DNA of 64,000 nucleotides from an uncultured Chthonomonas sp. (GTDB lineage Bacteria > Armatimonadota > Chthonomonadetes > Chthonomonadales > Chthonomonadaceae), in assembly GCA_903859705.1 (NCBI GenBank), contig CAIONQ010000077.1:62001-126000 (forward strand), given 5' to 3'. The notes under the pieces are model-generated. The model ran no database searches. It was given only the letters and a program-made list of their open reading frames with translations, and was not told the DNA's origin. The translations under genes were made by a program, and so were the position numbers. This document shows positions 1-9,173 of this stretch, one piece after another (position 1 is the first letter of the stretch; each line of letters starts with the position of its first letter).

Positions 1-955
1 TGGCAAACAACACAATATTCGCGTGGCAAAGAATCTCTTCGCTACCAGCCAGCATCTTCGCCAGTGTTGCACCGGCTTCCTGCTCTTTCATGTCTCCCAC
101 AATAATGGCGCATCGTGCCCTTTGGGCACCTGTTAGTGCGTCAAGTGCATTTTGTATATTGGAATACGCGCTAACCTCATCGTCTAACATGGCATTGAAC
201 GCTTGTTGCCTACTTACAGCGTTACGGCTACCTATCAGCGCTAATAGGTGCCCTACCGGCACCTGTGTACAGTTCGGTACTAATTCAGATACATTTGCGA
301 TTGCCCGGGCCAAACCTCCAGAAGCAACAGGCAACACTCGGTGCATATTGTCGTCAACTGCAACGGCTATTTGCCTCAGATCTTCCGGTGTTTCTGTATC
401 GCAGATCACAATACGTGAGCCATCTGAGTGATAGCGAGCAATTGTTGCAGAAGCCGCACCAGAGCGAATTTGCTCTGAAGTCAGATACACCGCGGTTTCC
501 CCTAACCTTCCAAGGCGCTGGCCAACAGGCACATGTTCTGCATTTGGCAGGCGAGAGTTTATTAACTGTCCGTCTACAACGCATCGCCCCATCTCAGGAA
601 ATGCGGGGCACACTACTAGAAGGCGATCAGGATACAGGTGTCTTAACGTGGTAAGTTCGCACTCTATATGGCCACGGAGAGTGCTATCAATTTTCTTGTA
701 GACGGTATACGCAGGGCTAAGCACATTGTCGGCAGTTTCGATCAGCGCCTGAACAATATCTTCATACTCATAAACAGAAAGCGCGTCGGCATCCCGCGTT
801 TCGGTGCTTACAGCAAGAACATCAGGATTGCCCTTGTAATTACCAAGTGGGGCTATCGCGGGTATCACAAGATCGACACTGCTACCCATAACGGCAAAAG
901 GGGCCGCAGTATCTGCAGCCCCGGTTATGTCATCTGCAATGATAAGCATCTTCAT
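1..955 (-). CDS. Four-carbon acid sugar kinase family (DUF1537) protein, C-terminus cut by window edge
   Basis: Reading the complement from an ATG at 955 gives an open frame of about 318 codons that leaves the window at base 1. The N-terminus carries IADDITGAADTA, followed by KKIDSTLRGH near residue 90 and PAFPEMGR near residue 120. These are hallmarks of the OtnK/DtnK/LtnK family, which phosphorylates four-carbon sugar acids such as threonate or erythronate at the expense of ATP. What is visible is mainly the N-terminal substrate domain; the C-terminal nucleotide-binding part lies off the edge. The gene follows the ABC exporter ATPase on the same strand after 27 bp, so it may be co-transcribed, although no metabolic link to an exporter is obvious. 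The usual PdxA-like or aldolase partner genes would lie outside the window. Confidence 0.85.
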   Translation of the reverse strand, partial: MKMLIIADDITGAADTAAPFAVMGSSVDLVIPAIAPLGNYKGNPDVLAVSTETRDADALSVYEYEDIVQALIETADNVLSPAYTVYKKIDSTLRGHIECELTTLRHLYPDRLLVVCPAFPEMGRCVVDGQLINSRLPNAEHVPVGQRLGRLGETAVYLTSEQIRSGAASATIARYHSDGSRIVICDTETPEDLRQIAVAVDDNMHRVLPVASGGLARAIANVSELVPNCTQVPVGHLLALIGSRNAVSRQQAFNAMLDDEVSAYSNIQNALDALTGAQRARCAIIVGDMKEQEAGATLAKMLAGSEEILCHANIVLFA

Positions 956-982
956 GCAGCTTGCCTGTTTCCCTATTCCAGA

Positions 983-1783
983 TTACTCAGCTGGTACTTC
1001 AGATGCCTTTCGGTAGGCATCCATAACTTCATGCGTAGGGCCATCCATTTGGATCACACCTTTGTTAAGCCAGATTATTCTGCTGGCAACACGCTCGACA
1101 ACCGCCAGGTCGTGAGATACAAACAGAATGGTTTTGCCCTGTTTCTGCATCTCAGCAATAAGCCGGTAACACTTATTCTGAAACGACTCATCTCCCACGG
1201 CAAGCACTTCATCCACAAGCAGTATATCGGGCTCAGTGTGTACTGCGATGCTGAAACCAAGGCGGAGCTTCGCTCCGTCGTTCCAACCTCTCATCTGCGT
1301 ATCTATCTTCTCTTCCAGCTCTGCAAACTCGATGATCTCTTTCGCCCGCGACTTGATGTATGCAGAGCTCATACCTAGAACAGACCCATAAAACTCGATA
1401 TTTTCCAGGCCAGTAAGATCCGGGTGAAAGCCTGCATCGAGTGCGAGCAGTGGAGCAATCCGCGCGGGTTCATCTGTGCGCCCCTGCAATATCGCAACGC
1501 CGTGCGTAGGTCGGTAAACGCGAGCAATTATCCCGAGTAGGGTCGACTTACCGGAGCCATTGCGACCGATTACGGCAACAGTTTGCCCATGGGGAACTTC
1601 GAAAGATACATCGTTAAGAGCAGTGAACTCTTCTCTAGATGTTCCACCACGCATCTTCTTAACAGCACCAAGAAGTTCCCGTTTGAGGGAGCCTCCACGA
1701 TGCATCAGAATAAAGTGCTTTGTCAGATCCTGAACCGATATTGCGCTATTAGGCGGAACAACACGGTTAATATGTTTCTGCAT
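983..1783 (-). CDS. Polysaccharide-type ABC exporter, ATP-binding protein (Wzt/TagH family)
   Basis: A 266-residue ATPase. Walker A GRNGSGKST lies at about residues 73-81 and Walker B ILLVDE is followed by VLAVGD. The signature region is degenerate (NDGAKLRLGFS instead of LSGGQ) and an FVSHD H-loop follows. This degenerate signature with the VGD sequence is typical of ATPases that power export of O-antigen, teichoic acid or other lipid-linked glycans. I chose ATG 1783 over an upstream start at 1873 because GGAGAGG sits just before it and the start falls 1 bp after the stop of the permease gene. The protein lacks the long C-terminal carbohydrate-binding domain of substrate-selective Wzt proteins. 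It works with the permease encoded immediately upstream. Confidence 0.92.
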   Translation of the reverse strand: MQKHINRVVPPNSAISVQDLTKHFILMHRGGSLKRELLGAVKKMRGGTSREEFTALNDVSFEVPHGQTVAVIGRNGSGKSTLLGIIARVYRPTHGVAILQGRTDEPARIAPLLALDAGFHPDLTGLENIEFYGSVLGMSSAYIKSRAKEIIEFAELEEKIDTQMRGWNDGAKLRLGFSIAVHTEPDILLVDEVLAVGDESFQNKCYRLIAEMQKQGKTILFVSHDLAVVERVASRIIWLNKGVIQMDGPTHEVMDAYRKASEVPAE

Positions 1784-1784
1784 C

Positions 1785-2642
1785 TTATGGCCTCTCCACA
1801 AACTGCCACTTACGATAGTTGAAATACGTAAGGCCAGACCAGAAAATGAAGACGCAGATAAGGGAGGAGCCAATGAACGTTGGCCAGTTCATATACAAAG
1901 GCACCAGATGCGGATTGTTGTATGAGCCTCTTGGGATAGGTTGCAGAAGCGTTTTGCGGTATCCCTCCATAATTGCGGCTGGCGGGAGCAGCATATATAG
2001 CGTGAATACCCAGGTGTGGTGACTAACGAACGCTGTGTACCTGATAACATCAGCAGGAATGAATACTGGAAGCAACAGCAGCAGCAGATTAAATGAAGTT
2101 TGAATGATAAACTTCACGTCATCGTAGAATACATTGAGAGCGGCAGACCACAGGGAAACACCGGTTACGAAGAGTACCGCAACGAGCGTTATTACCGGGA
2201 ACCACAGCCATTGTATGGAAGCGTGAATGCCGCCCTTACCAATAAGGGGCATCACGATGAGGTACACTCCAAAAAACACTGTCCAGCCAAGTATGAAGTG
2301 AATCAGATTGCTGATAACAATCGCAAGCGGGATTATCTCCCTTGGGAGGTAAACCTTCTTGATGATTGGAAAGTTAATCAGTAATGACTGGCTGGCATCC
2401 AGCGTGGCCGTCGTCATAAAGGTCCACGGGATTACGCCGCAAAGCATATAAGCTCCGGCGCTCATCGTACCTGTACTTACAGAACGGATGAAAAAGGTAT
2501 AAACAAATACTTGGAGCAATGGCGGCACAATGGACCAGGCAAAACCGAGAACCGAGTTCTTGTATCGAACTTTTAGTTCACGGCGAATCAGTTGCCGCAG
2601 TAGATCACGAAACCTCCAGAGCTCCTTTAGGTTTTCAGCCAT
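1785..2642 (-). CDS. Polysaccharide-type ABC exporter, permease (Wzm/TagG family)
   Basis: An integral inner-membrane protein of about 285 residues in the ABC-2 family. The cytoplasmic amphipathic N-terminus (LWRFRDLLRQLIRRELKVRY) is followed by KNSVLGFAWS, a motif shared by Wzm and TagG permeases, then about six hydrophobic segments. It should form the channel for a lipid-linked glycan together with the ATPase 1 bp downstream. ATG 2642 is preferred because it overlaps the stop of the upstream HTH gene by 8 bp, suggesting translational coupling; GTG 2678 and ATG 2672 are in-frame alternatives. No glycosyltransferases are visible nearby, so the exported substrate is unknown. Confidence 0.88.
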   Translation of the reverse strand: MAENLKELWRFRDLLRQLIRRELKVRYKNSVLGFAWSIVPPLLQVFVYTFFIRSVSTGTMSAGAYMLCGVIPWTFMTTATLDASQSLLINFPIIKKVYLPREIIPLAIVISNLIHFILGWTVFFGVYLIVMPLIGKGGIHASIQWLWFPVITLVAVLFVTGVSLWSAALNVFYDDVKFIIQTSFNLLLLLLPVFIPADVIRYTAFVSHHTWVFTLYMLLPPAAIMEGYRKTLLQPIPRGSYNNPHLVPLYMNWPTFIGSSLICVFIFWSGLTYFNYRKWQFVERP

Positions 2643-2892
2643 GGATGCTGTCGGTCTCTGGATCAGAAACATGAGCACCAGTCACAACATCACTTTCGCT
2701 AACGTCTTCACGGCGGGCTGGCTCAAGCAGAGCAAGCAAAGCAGTTCGTGGGATCAGTACCTTCCGCTTACCGGCAATTCGAAAAGCCTGAAGACGGCCC
2801 TGCCGAATGTACGAGCGGATGGAAGACTGGCTGACCTGTAGATACTGAGCGGCCTGTTCAACAGTAAGCAGATCCCTGGAATCTAAATCCAT
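2635..2892 (-). CDS. Excisionase-family (MerR-like) helix-turn-helix DNA-binding protein
   Basis: An 85-residue protein. Residues 8-55 (LLTVEQAAQYLQVSQSSIRSYIRQGRL ... GKRKVLIPRTALLALL, split here by a gap) match the excisionase/MerR-type winged HTH (DUF-like helix_turn_helix_17 class). The tail is acidic and unstructured. The start ATG 2892 has GAGAGGA about 7 nt upstream. It is the first gene of the run leading into the ABC exporter and overlaps the permease start by 8 bp, so a regulatory role for that exporter is a reasonable inference. No integrase, attachment site or phage gene is nearby, so the excisionase label describes fold only. Confidence 0.8.
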   Translation of the reverse strand: MDLDSRDLLTVEQAAQYLQVSQSSIRSYIRQGRLQAFRIAGKRKVLIPRTALLALLEPARREDVSESDVVTGAHVSDPETDSIHG

Positions 2893-3016
2893 GTTTGGAT
2901 CCTCTCTTTATAACTTACAAGGTGTTCCGAATCATAGCGCGGCATAGTACTGGCAACGAAATACAACGCCAGAGCCAGTAAAATGTACCGAAATCCGCCA
3001 GCCGGACGGCGGTATG

Positions 3017-3046
3017 AGTATACAAAATACCGACAGAGATTGTCAA
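3017..3046 (-). promoter_or_regulatory. Sigma-70-type promoter for the HTH-exporter operon
   Basis: On the minus strand, TTGACA (3046-3041) is separated by 18 nt from TATACT (3022-3017). A transcript starting near 3009 would have a leader of about 117 nt before the HTH gene at 2892. Assigned by consensus match and position only. Confidence 0.65.
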
Positions 3047-3067
3047 TAGTTCTCAGGAGAGTAGAAT

Positions 3068-4537
3068 ATGCCGCCACAATTTGAGAAATGGCTTCGTAAC
3101 CCAATGCACAAGTTGAGATTGACAATAGCCATAGGTGCCACCATATGCCTGGCGGGTTCTACGAAGGGGCAGGATACAACGCAGGAACTGAAGCCTGTGC
3201 CGATACATAAGGCAGCATTGATCTTCCCAGATTTACAAAAGCCTGGTGATACTGCGGTGATCGAGTTGAGAGACCTGGGTGCAAGGCGTGCAGAAAGTAA
3301 ACGCAGAAAGCGGCTATTGCCTGGTACTGCTGGGCCTGCTGCAAAAGTTGCCTTTGTTCCGCCAGGCAAAAGAGCCCTTAAGCCAACCATAGATGACGTT
3401 AATCTATCTCCGGCGGCGCTAAATGACTATACTATTTTGTGCCTAAAGGATGCCCTTGTAGATCGCTTAAAATCGCGCTGCAGCGTTTCAGTAGTGCCAG
3501 ATGCACAACTGGCAGTAGCGATTAAAGAGTTAAGGCTGCACAAAGATACCATGAGTGCCGAAGATGCAGAGAAACTATGTACCAAGCTGGATTGCGATGC
3601 AGTGGTTGTCGCCGAGAGGCCAATAATTACTGTGCAGGATGGTGCGCTGCGTGAAATGAATATTCGCACCGAATTGAGGTTGGCAGCCCTGCGTACCGAT
3701 GCTGGACAATTTGTACCCACGGGTAAGAATAAGCCAAAACAGCAAAAAACCAAACCCCAGCGATTACATGGCCCGGGCTCATTTATGCTGAGCTCCGGTC
3801 AAACCGCTACTCGCGCATTTCTCAAGCCGGGTTACAGTACTGATCCTGCAGAATTGGCCCAACTTGCTGCAGGTGATCTTGCCGCTCAGGCTATCCATAC
3901 ATTGACCAGCGGAGACAGCTTCCCTCTCGGAACACCGGGTGTAAAGGTGGCTGTAGCCCCTGTGCCGGCCCCTGCAGATGCCGATATGTTTGTAGCCGAT
4001 GGTACACGTCGGTTTACCGAAACCCAGGCGATCCCGATGTTGAGTACGGCTGTTTCAGACTATTTTCGGCCAGATCTGCAGCCTCTTATGCATACCGATG
4101 TGGTGCCGCCTGCTGATGTGGAGGCAGTATTGAAGAAACATGGACTGAGTGTATTGACGCTGTGGAAAACTGCCCACGACCCGAATCCAGATACTGCGAG
4201 ACGAATCGGTAAGGAACTGAAGGTACAGTATCTCCTGGTTAGCCGCGTTACGGACATTCAGGCAACAGCCTATCCGCCGCGACCGGCGGTTGCGGGTAGG
4301 TTAGCAGATGAACCCTGTAGGGAAGCGCACTCTGAGGCAGTAGGTGCGCTAATTCGCGTTGAGGATGGCGCAATCCTCTGGAGTGGACGCGGTGAAGCGA
4401 TTGTAACGTCAAGGGAAGTTGTAAAGTCAGATGCAGTGGCAAAAGCGAACAGACAAACCTGCCAGATGGCAGAAAAGTTCGCTCTCATAGACTTAAAGCG
4501 CCGATTTTGGGAGTTTCGACAGCTGTACCTTCAGTAA
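3068..4537 (+). CDS. Exported protein of unknown function with two CsgG/TolB-N-like halves
   Basis: A 489-residue protein starting at ATG 3068 behind GGAGAG. Residues 14-35 form a signal peptide ending near TKGQ, so the protein is exported. After a basic linker, two segments resemble each other in plan. The first, at about 118-190, runs CLKDALVDRL to CDAVVVAERP. The second, at about 320-400, runs MLSTAVSDYF to VQYLLVSRVTD. Each has a helix, a short strand, a selection of alternating helices, and a hydrophobic strand ending in a polar turn. This is the layout of the CsgG/LpoB/TolB-N-like fold, but I see no diagnostic motif and do not assign a function. The next gene, recO, begins 31 bp downstream on the same strand; a functional link is unlikely. 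Confidence 0.8.
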   Translation: MPPQFEKWLRNPMHKLRLTIAIGATICLAGSTKGQDTTQELKPVPIHKAALIFPDLQKPGDTAVIELRDLGARRAESKRRKRLLPGTAGPAAKVAFVPPGKRALKPTIDDVNLSPAALNDYTILCLKDALVDRLKSRCSVSVVPDAQLAVAIKELRLHKDTMSAEDAEKLCTKLDCDAVVVAERPIITVQDGALREMNIRTELRLAALRTDAGQFVPTGKNKPKQQKTKPQRLHGPGSFMLSSGQTATRAFLKPGYSTDPAELAQLAAGDLAAQAIHTLTSGDSFPLGTPGVKVAVAPVPAPADADMFVADGTRRFTETQAIPMLSTAVSDYFRPDLQPLMHTDVVPPADVEAVLKKHGLSVLTLWKTAHDPNPDTARRIGKELKVQYLLVSRVTDIQATAYPPRPAVAGRLADEPCREAHSEAVGALIRVEDGAILWSGRGEAIVTSREVVKSDAVAKANRQTCQMAEKFALIDLKRRFWEFRQLYLQ

Positions 4538-4568
4538 CGGTACGGGTTTACGCAACAGGTTTCCAACC

Positions 4569-5333
4569 ATGTCTTCCTATTCAGCAACGGGGATTGTACT
4601 TAGCAGAACCCTGCTTGGCGACAATGACCGGATCATAACCGTCTACACCAAAGAGTACGGTAAGGTATCAGCAGTTGCAAAAGGGGCCCGTAAGGCTGGA
4701 AGCCGTCTTAGCGGAGCAACAGAGCTGTTTACCTCTGCTCGCCTGCTTATGGCAAAGGGCAGATCGCTTGATGTTGTGTCTCAGTGTGAAATAACAGAGT
4801 CTTTCCAGGTGTTGCGGCACGATCTGGAGCTAATGGCCAGAGCTACATATCTTTGCGAACTGCTGGATCACACAACCGTGGCGCATGACCATACTGCTTG
4901 CGACAGGCTGTATGATTTGTTAATGGGAGCGCTGTACTTACTGCAGCGGGCTAAATCATATCCCGATGGTGTGGTGCACGCCTTCGAGCTGCACCTGCTC
5001 GCTGAACTTGGTTATGCCCCTGTGCTTGAAGAGTGTATCAGGTGCGGCGAACGAATTGAGGAAGGCAGTGCTTCCATAAGTGTGCTTCAGGGTGGATTAT
5101 TGTGCCGTGAGCACCGCCATGTAGTTCGCGATGCCGAGTTATTAACCGGCGAGGCACTGCTGCTGCTACTGCAACTACGAGATCAAGAAGCGGATACCAT
5201 TCTGCATTTATCTCCAAACCCAAGGATAACGGCAGAGATAGCGCGAATGCTGCGGCGCTACATCAGCGTGCGGATAGATCGGCCCTTGAAGAGTATTGCA
5301 TTCTTAGATGAGATCCGGCATACGGGCGCCTAG
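4569..5333 (+). CDS. recO: DNA repair protein RecO
   Basis: A 254-residue protein, usual RecO length. The N-terminal OB-fold starts SYSATGIVLSRTLLGDNDRI and continues with the YGKVSAVAKGARK block. The C-terminal helical part carries a zinc-ribbon-like set, Cys156-x2-Cys159 and Cys179 with a nearby His. RecO works with RecF and RecR in loading RecA onto SSB-coated single-stranded DNA during gap repair. It lies 31 bp after the unknown exported protein. Its stop overlaps the stop of the convergent lptD-like gene by 4 bp, so no terminator is possible between them. Confidence 0.95.
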   Translation: MSSYSATGIVLSRTLLGDNDRIITVYTKEYGKVSAVAKGARKAGSRLSGATELFTSARLLMAKGRSLDVVSQCEITESFQVLRHDLELMARATYLCELLDHTTVAHDHTACDRLYDLLMGALYLLQRAKSYPDGVVHAFELHLLAELGYAPVLEECIRCGERIEEGSASISVLQGGLLCREHRHVVRDAELLTGEALLLLLQLRDQEADTILHLSPNPRITAEIARMLRRYISVRIDRPLKSIAFLDEIRHTGA

Positions 5334-7975
5334 AAGATGCCAGCCGTGCCGGCTGTCATTGCCTCCCCCGCCGGGCCTCGTGCAAAACTACGGAAAAATG
5401 GAAATGCCTTTATACGCAATGTCAAGAAGATCTGCCTGGTGCTGATATAGCTGCTGGGATTATCAGAGTAAGTTAGGCTGGCTTCCATGCAGTCCCACTC
5501 ATGCGTAATCTGGTAGTTAATGGTGGAAAACTGCCGCAATGCCCCATTGTATCTCAGCAGGCCAACGGCCTTCCATGTTCTTCCAATCGGTACATCAAAC
5601 TGCGTATTAACCTGCGACCAGCGCTTTATTGTTGGATCATATACGCCTGCCAGATCAACTGAATAATCTTTGTGTAGCCGATACCGAATGCTGTTAGTTA
5701 TGTTAAACCATTGGCTGGTGTTAATATCATAAGTTGCAATACTATCGAACCTAACTCTATCATTGGGTCGATACATCATGCGTGTAGATACAGACTGCCA
5801 TGGGGCTTGCCAGTAATCTTTCAGGAAATTGTATCCCGTTTGAAGTGTTAGCTGAAAGTGCTTATCATCAAGATAGCCAGCCTCTGCTGTTACGTTATGT
5901 ACCCTGTTAAAGAGGTCAAAATAGAACGGAGTTGCACCTTCTGGCTGTTGATAGTTGTAGGTAAGGTCAAAACCAGACCTACCTCCCAGGTGTTGACGAA
6001 GGCGTGTAGTGTTTGAGAGCAGGTATTGGGCTGCGGTATCGCTGTAAAATCGCTGCTCAAAACCGGTACCGGTAGTCATCTCGGTTCGCCCGCGCATCAC
6101 CGTAATATCTGGAACCTTGAAAGTAAAACTGAGTCGATCATTCTCAAGGCGTGTTTGATTTGTGTGCCCCGGTTCGCTGTACCTGCCTACCCCAATATCA
6201 AGTTCGGCAGGAAGTTTAGCGAAATAGCCGCCCTTGTAGTTAATGGTTTGTGTACTGAACTGAAGTTCTGGTAGTTTTTCGAGCGTTCCAAATGTACCCG
6301 AGCTGCCCGTTGATGCCAGTGAAAACGACTTGTTAGCAGAAAGGCCAAGCGTATAATCTCGTGAAATGTGCTGGAATTGAAATTGCGAATCAAGCGTTGC
6401 ACTGCTGTTAGAGTTAACGGTGGCTACTGTGCCAGTACCGGTGCCACCACTAGTATACGCACTATCTGAGCTCGCATAGTTCAGCGAGTAGCTAAGCGTA
6501 TTTCGGTTAGTGCCCTTACTGGCAAAGTCCCAGGCCTGCCTCAAGGAGGCTGTGATCTGATTGCTTGTTGCTAGCGTTGAGTCGTTCGAGTTTACACCTA
6601 ACGAAAGATCAACCGTGGAACCATGCGATGGATCGTTATGGCTGAAATTGAACTGTGTGTTCTGGCTGGTTTGGTTACCTGCTGTATAAAAACTATTTTT
6701 GGTAAGCTGCGTTGTTAGTGATATACGGTTGTTACTGCCAATACCCTGTTGGTGCCTGAAACTCGCAGTGAAGTCCTTATTGAACCCTTCGCGGAAATAG
6801 CCCTGAAAGGCGAGCAATCCGCCACTTTGCGGCCCGAGACCTGTACCCATGCGTGATAGGCCAGGAGCAACTGAGCCGTAGCCATAGGCATTGGTATAGG
6901 CGCCAGAAAGGCTACCAGTAAAGCCCTGTGGAGATGTAACACCGCGTGTATTAAACAAGCGCGGCTGCTTACCGGCAAGGTATTGCTGCTCTACCCGGTA
7001 TCCCAGCCCCTTCTTTGATGTAATATCGAGCCGTATAAACGTTGCCGCGAAATTCTTTTCGGCAAACTCGTATGGAAACCGAGCATAAAAGCCCTCTATG
7101 CTATTCTGTCCAAATTCCGGGAGATAGTCTGTTCTGGGTTTCCTAATCTGCCTATCGATTGGGATGACCATATAAGGCAGAGTGAGTACTTTCACACCGA
7201 ACAGATAGAAAGAAACCTTGTGGAGCACAATACGCTCATGAGGGTAAAGCTCCGCTTCAGCAGCTTTTAGCTCATAGTGCCGGTGGGGTTGCAGGCACGT
7301 AGTAGCAGAGATATTATCAGCATCAAGGTAACCAGATCTTTGCCCCAGAAGTTCGCCACCTTCCAGATATAGTCGGTCAGTAATACGGCCCTGCAAAACG
7401 GAAGGGTCGACAACTCCCCGTGCATTTATGAGTCGGAAGGCTCCGGTTCGGGGATTTGTGTGTATCGCATCTGCTGTGGCATCAAACTCGTGGGAATGTA
7501 GGTGGGCATGGCCCGATAATACAATCTCGCTATCCATGCTGCCTTGAGCACGGTCTGCTGTAAGATCTGCGCCCCGGTATGAGAGTTGAACGTCTTTAGC
7601 ATCAATTGATTGGTCTGCGCCGAGTTTCAGATCGCCAAAGCTGGAGGTTACTTGCTTACGGGCAGCACCGGTTTCCGGATTGGTTTCCTCTGATGCGGAA
7701 GGCAGATTACTTGCTGAGATGGGTCCCTGCCGTTTGCCATCAATTGCAAGCGGTTCCGGAGCACCAGGAGGCAAAGTAGTATGCTCGACATCCAGCGGAG
7801 TTACGGGTTTTGCCGGGGCGGAGGGCTGTTGTGCGGCAACAGAACCGGTTGGCGTAAAGAGCGAGGCAACTGAAATTGCGGCAGCCCCTGTGCCCGCAAT
7901 TGGCAGGCAAAGGTAGCGGCGCCTGGCGCTAGGCCGGCGATTCGAACGGTATCGAAACGGAATTCTGCTCGACAA
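5330..7975 (-). CDS. lptD: LptD/OstA-like outer-membrane barrel protein
   Basis: About 881 residues. A basic N-terminus and hydrophobic stretch form a signal sequence ending near VAAQQ. A periplasmic OstA-like domain follows at roughly 105-200 (LSYRGADLTADRAQG, LSGHAHLHSHEFDATAD). The LptD-type block starts around 225 (YLDADNISATTCLQPHRHY, LYGVKV-like LFGVKVLTLPYMVIP), and a long run of alternating beta strands ends in Phe. This fits the lipopolysaccharide-assembly or related LptD-like family and implies an outer membrane. The listed start is a TTG without a clear ribosome site, so the exact N-terminus is uncertain. It is convergent with recO, sharing 4 bp. Its strict equivalence to the essential LptD is inferred; LptD-like paralogues exist in some diderms. 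Confidence 0.82.
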   Translation of the reverse strand: MSSRIPFRYRSNRRPSARRRYLCLPIAGTGAAAISVASLFTPTGSVAAQQPSAPAKPVTPLDVEHTTLPPGAPEPLAIDGKRQGPISASNLPSASEETNPETGAARKQVTSSFGDLKLGADQSIDAKDVQLSYRGADLTADRAQGSMDSEIVLSGHAHLHSHEFDATADAIHTNPRTGAFRLINARGVVDPSVLQGRITDRLYLEGGELLGQRSGYLDADNISATTCLQPHRHYELKAAEAELYPHERIVLHKVSFYLFGVKVLTLPYMVIPIDRQIRKPRTDYLPEFGQNSIEGFYARFPYEFAEKNFAATFIRLDITSKKGLGYRVEQQYLAGKQPRLFNTRGVTSPQGFTGSLSGAYTNAYGYGSVAPGLSRMGTGLGPQSGGLLAFQGYFREGFNKDFTASFRHQQGIGSNNRISLTTQLTKNSFYTAGNQTSQNTQFNFSHNDPSHGSTVDLSLGVNSNDSTLATSNQITASLRQAWDFASKGTNRNTLSYSLNYASSDSAYTSGGTGTGTVATVNSNSSATLDSQFQFQHISRDYTLGLSANKSFSLASTGSSGTFGTLEKLPELQFSTQTINYKGGYFAKLPAELDIGVGRYSEPGHTNQTRLENDRLSFTFKVPDITVMRGRTEMTTGTGFEQRFYSDTAAQYLLSNTTRLRQHLGGRSGFDLTYNYQQPEGATPFYFDLFNRVHNVTAEAGYLDDKHFQLTLQTGYNFLKDYWQAPWQSVSTRMMYRPNDRVRFDSIATYDINTSQWFNITNSIRYRLHKDYSVDLAGVYDPTIKRWSQVNTQFDVPIGRTWKAVGLLRYNGALRQFSTINYQITHEWDCMEASLTYSDNPSSYISTRQIFLTLRIKAFPFFRSFARGPAGEAMTAGTAGIF

Positions 7976-8021
7976 CGTAACAGCACCCGATGTAGATTTA
8001 ATAAATGCACATATAAATGGA

Positions 8022-8048
8022 AGAAGCCGCCCAAATGGGGCGGCTCCT
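8022..8048 (-). terminator. Hairpin terminator after the sigma-factor gene
   Basis: AGCCGCCC (8025-8032) pairs with GGGCGGCT (8038-8045) around a 5-nt loop. On the minus strand a pyrimidine-rich TCTTCCATTT follows. It lies 30 nt past the stop at 8076, so it should end the rpoD transcript before the lptD-like gene. Confidence 0.7.
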
Positions 8049-8075
8049 TCTCAGCGTCGCCACGCTACTGGTGTA

Positions 8076-9173
8076 TTAGTGGCGGATCAGCTCACTGGGG
8101 CCAAGATGCCGCAGTTTCTTAAGAGCGCGAAGTTCAATCTGGCGAACTCGCTCACGGGTTACCTGCAAGCGGCAGCCAACCTCTTCAAGAGTACGAGCAT
8201 AGCCATCATCGAGGCCAAAACGCATCCTCAGAACATCCTTCTCACGCAATGTTAGTTTATCGAGTACCTCTTCGATCTGTTCGCGACGAATAAGGTTCAG
8301 GGTAGCTTCCGATGGCGAGACAGCACTGTGCGACTGAATAAAGTCTGCAAGCTGGCTGTTGTCCTTTTCACCCACTGGTGTTTCAAGGCTCAGAGGTTCA
8401 AGAGCGATGCGCATGATCTCGTTAACACGCTCAACCGGCACTTCCAGCTCACGCGCAATCTCCTCTACGGTTGGATCACGCAGCAACTGTTGGCGCAGGC
8501 GGCTACTGGCCTTAACGAGTTTATGGATAATTTCAGCCACATACACGGGAATTCGAATTGTGCGGCCCTGGTTAATAATGGCGCGTGCTATAGCACGGCG
8601 GATCCACCAGGTTGCGTAGGTGCTGAAACGATATCCCTTGCTAGGATCGAACTTCTCAACGGCGCGGATCAAACCAATGTTGCCTTCCTGAATGAGGTCA
8701 GGAAGCGGGATACCGCGAACGGAGTACTTCTTAGCAATGGATACCACCAGGCGAAGATTTGCTTCGGTAAGCTTATCTTTGGCTTGTTTATCCCCACGTT
8801 GAACGGCGCGTGCGAGGCGCACTTCCTCATCGGCAGTCAGGAGTTGAGCACCGCGAGCGCGGCTCATCCACACCTGAAGGCTCTCATCGTTACGAGGGCT
8901 CTCGTTTTCATCCGACATAGAGGATCGGCGGGTACGGCTGGGAAGAACACTGACATCGCCAAGAGCGGGCGCAGATGCCTCCTCCTCCTGGAAGGACTCA
9001 TCAGACGCAACGATGTCGCTGTCATAGAGGTTCAGAAGATCGTCAGCAGGCTCCGGATCGAACGTATCCTCTACCTCCTCTTCAGGAAGTTCGGGATCCT
9101 GTTCTTTCGGGGTTTTATCGGGCCGTGTGGTACGGGACTTCGACCTCTCAAGAACAGCGGTCTTGGTACTCAT
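8076..9173 (-). CDS. rpoD: RNA polymerase principal sigma factor (sigma-70 group 1/2)
   Basis: A 365-residue sigma factor. An acidic, low-complexity N-terminal region (about 1-100) precedes region 1.2, which has [20 protein letters not shown]. Region 2 carries [12 protein letters not shown], the [17 protein letters not shown] block and [15 protein letters not shown], the -10 reader. Region 3 follows, then region 4 with [20 protein letters not shown], the -35 reading HTH. Complete 1.2-4.2 architecture without region 1.1 fits the housekeeping sigma of a non-proteobacterium, or a close group 2 paralogue. ATG 9173 is chosen over 9200 because AGGAGAGGAG ends 8 nt before it. It is transcribed from the consensus promoter at 9575-9603 with an unusually long leader. 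Confidence 0.93.
   Translation of the reverse strand: MSTKTAVLERSKSRTTRPDKTPKEQDPELPEEEVEDTFDPEPADDLLNLYDSDIVASDESFQEEEASAPALGDVSVLPSRTRRSSMSDENESPRNDESLQVWMSRARGAQLLTADEEVRLARAVQRGDKQAKDKLTEANLRLVVSIAKKYSVRGIPLPDLIQEGNIGLIRAVEKFDPSKGYRFSTYATWWIRRAIARAIINQGRTIRIPVYVAEIIHKLVKASSRLRQQLLRDPTVEEIARELEVPVERVNEIMRIALEPLSLETPVGEKDNSQLADFIQSHSAVSPSEATLNLIRREQIEEVLDKLTLREKDVLRMRFGLDDGYARTLEEVGCRLQVTRERVRQIELRALKKLRHLGPSELIRH

Noticed and set aside
265-1378. Plus-strand frames of 129 and 236 codons
   Set aside because: They mirror the sugar-acid kinase and the ABC ATPase on the other strand; no motif or ribosome site.
2635-2892. Excisionase-like gene as part of a mobile element
   Set aside because: No integrase, direct repeats or phage genes nearby; the gene is coupled to an ABC exporter.
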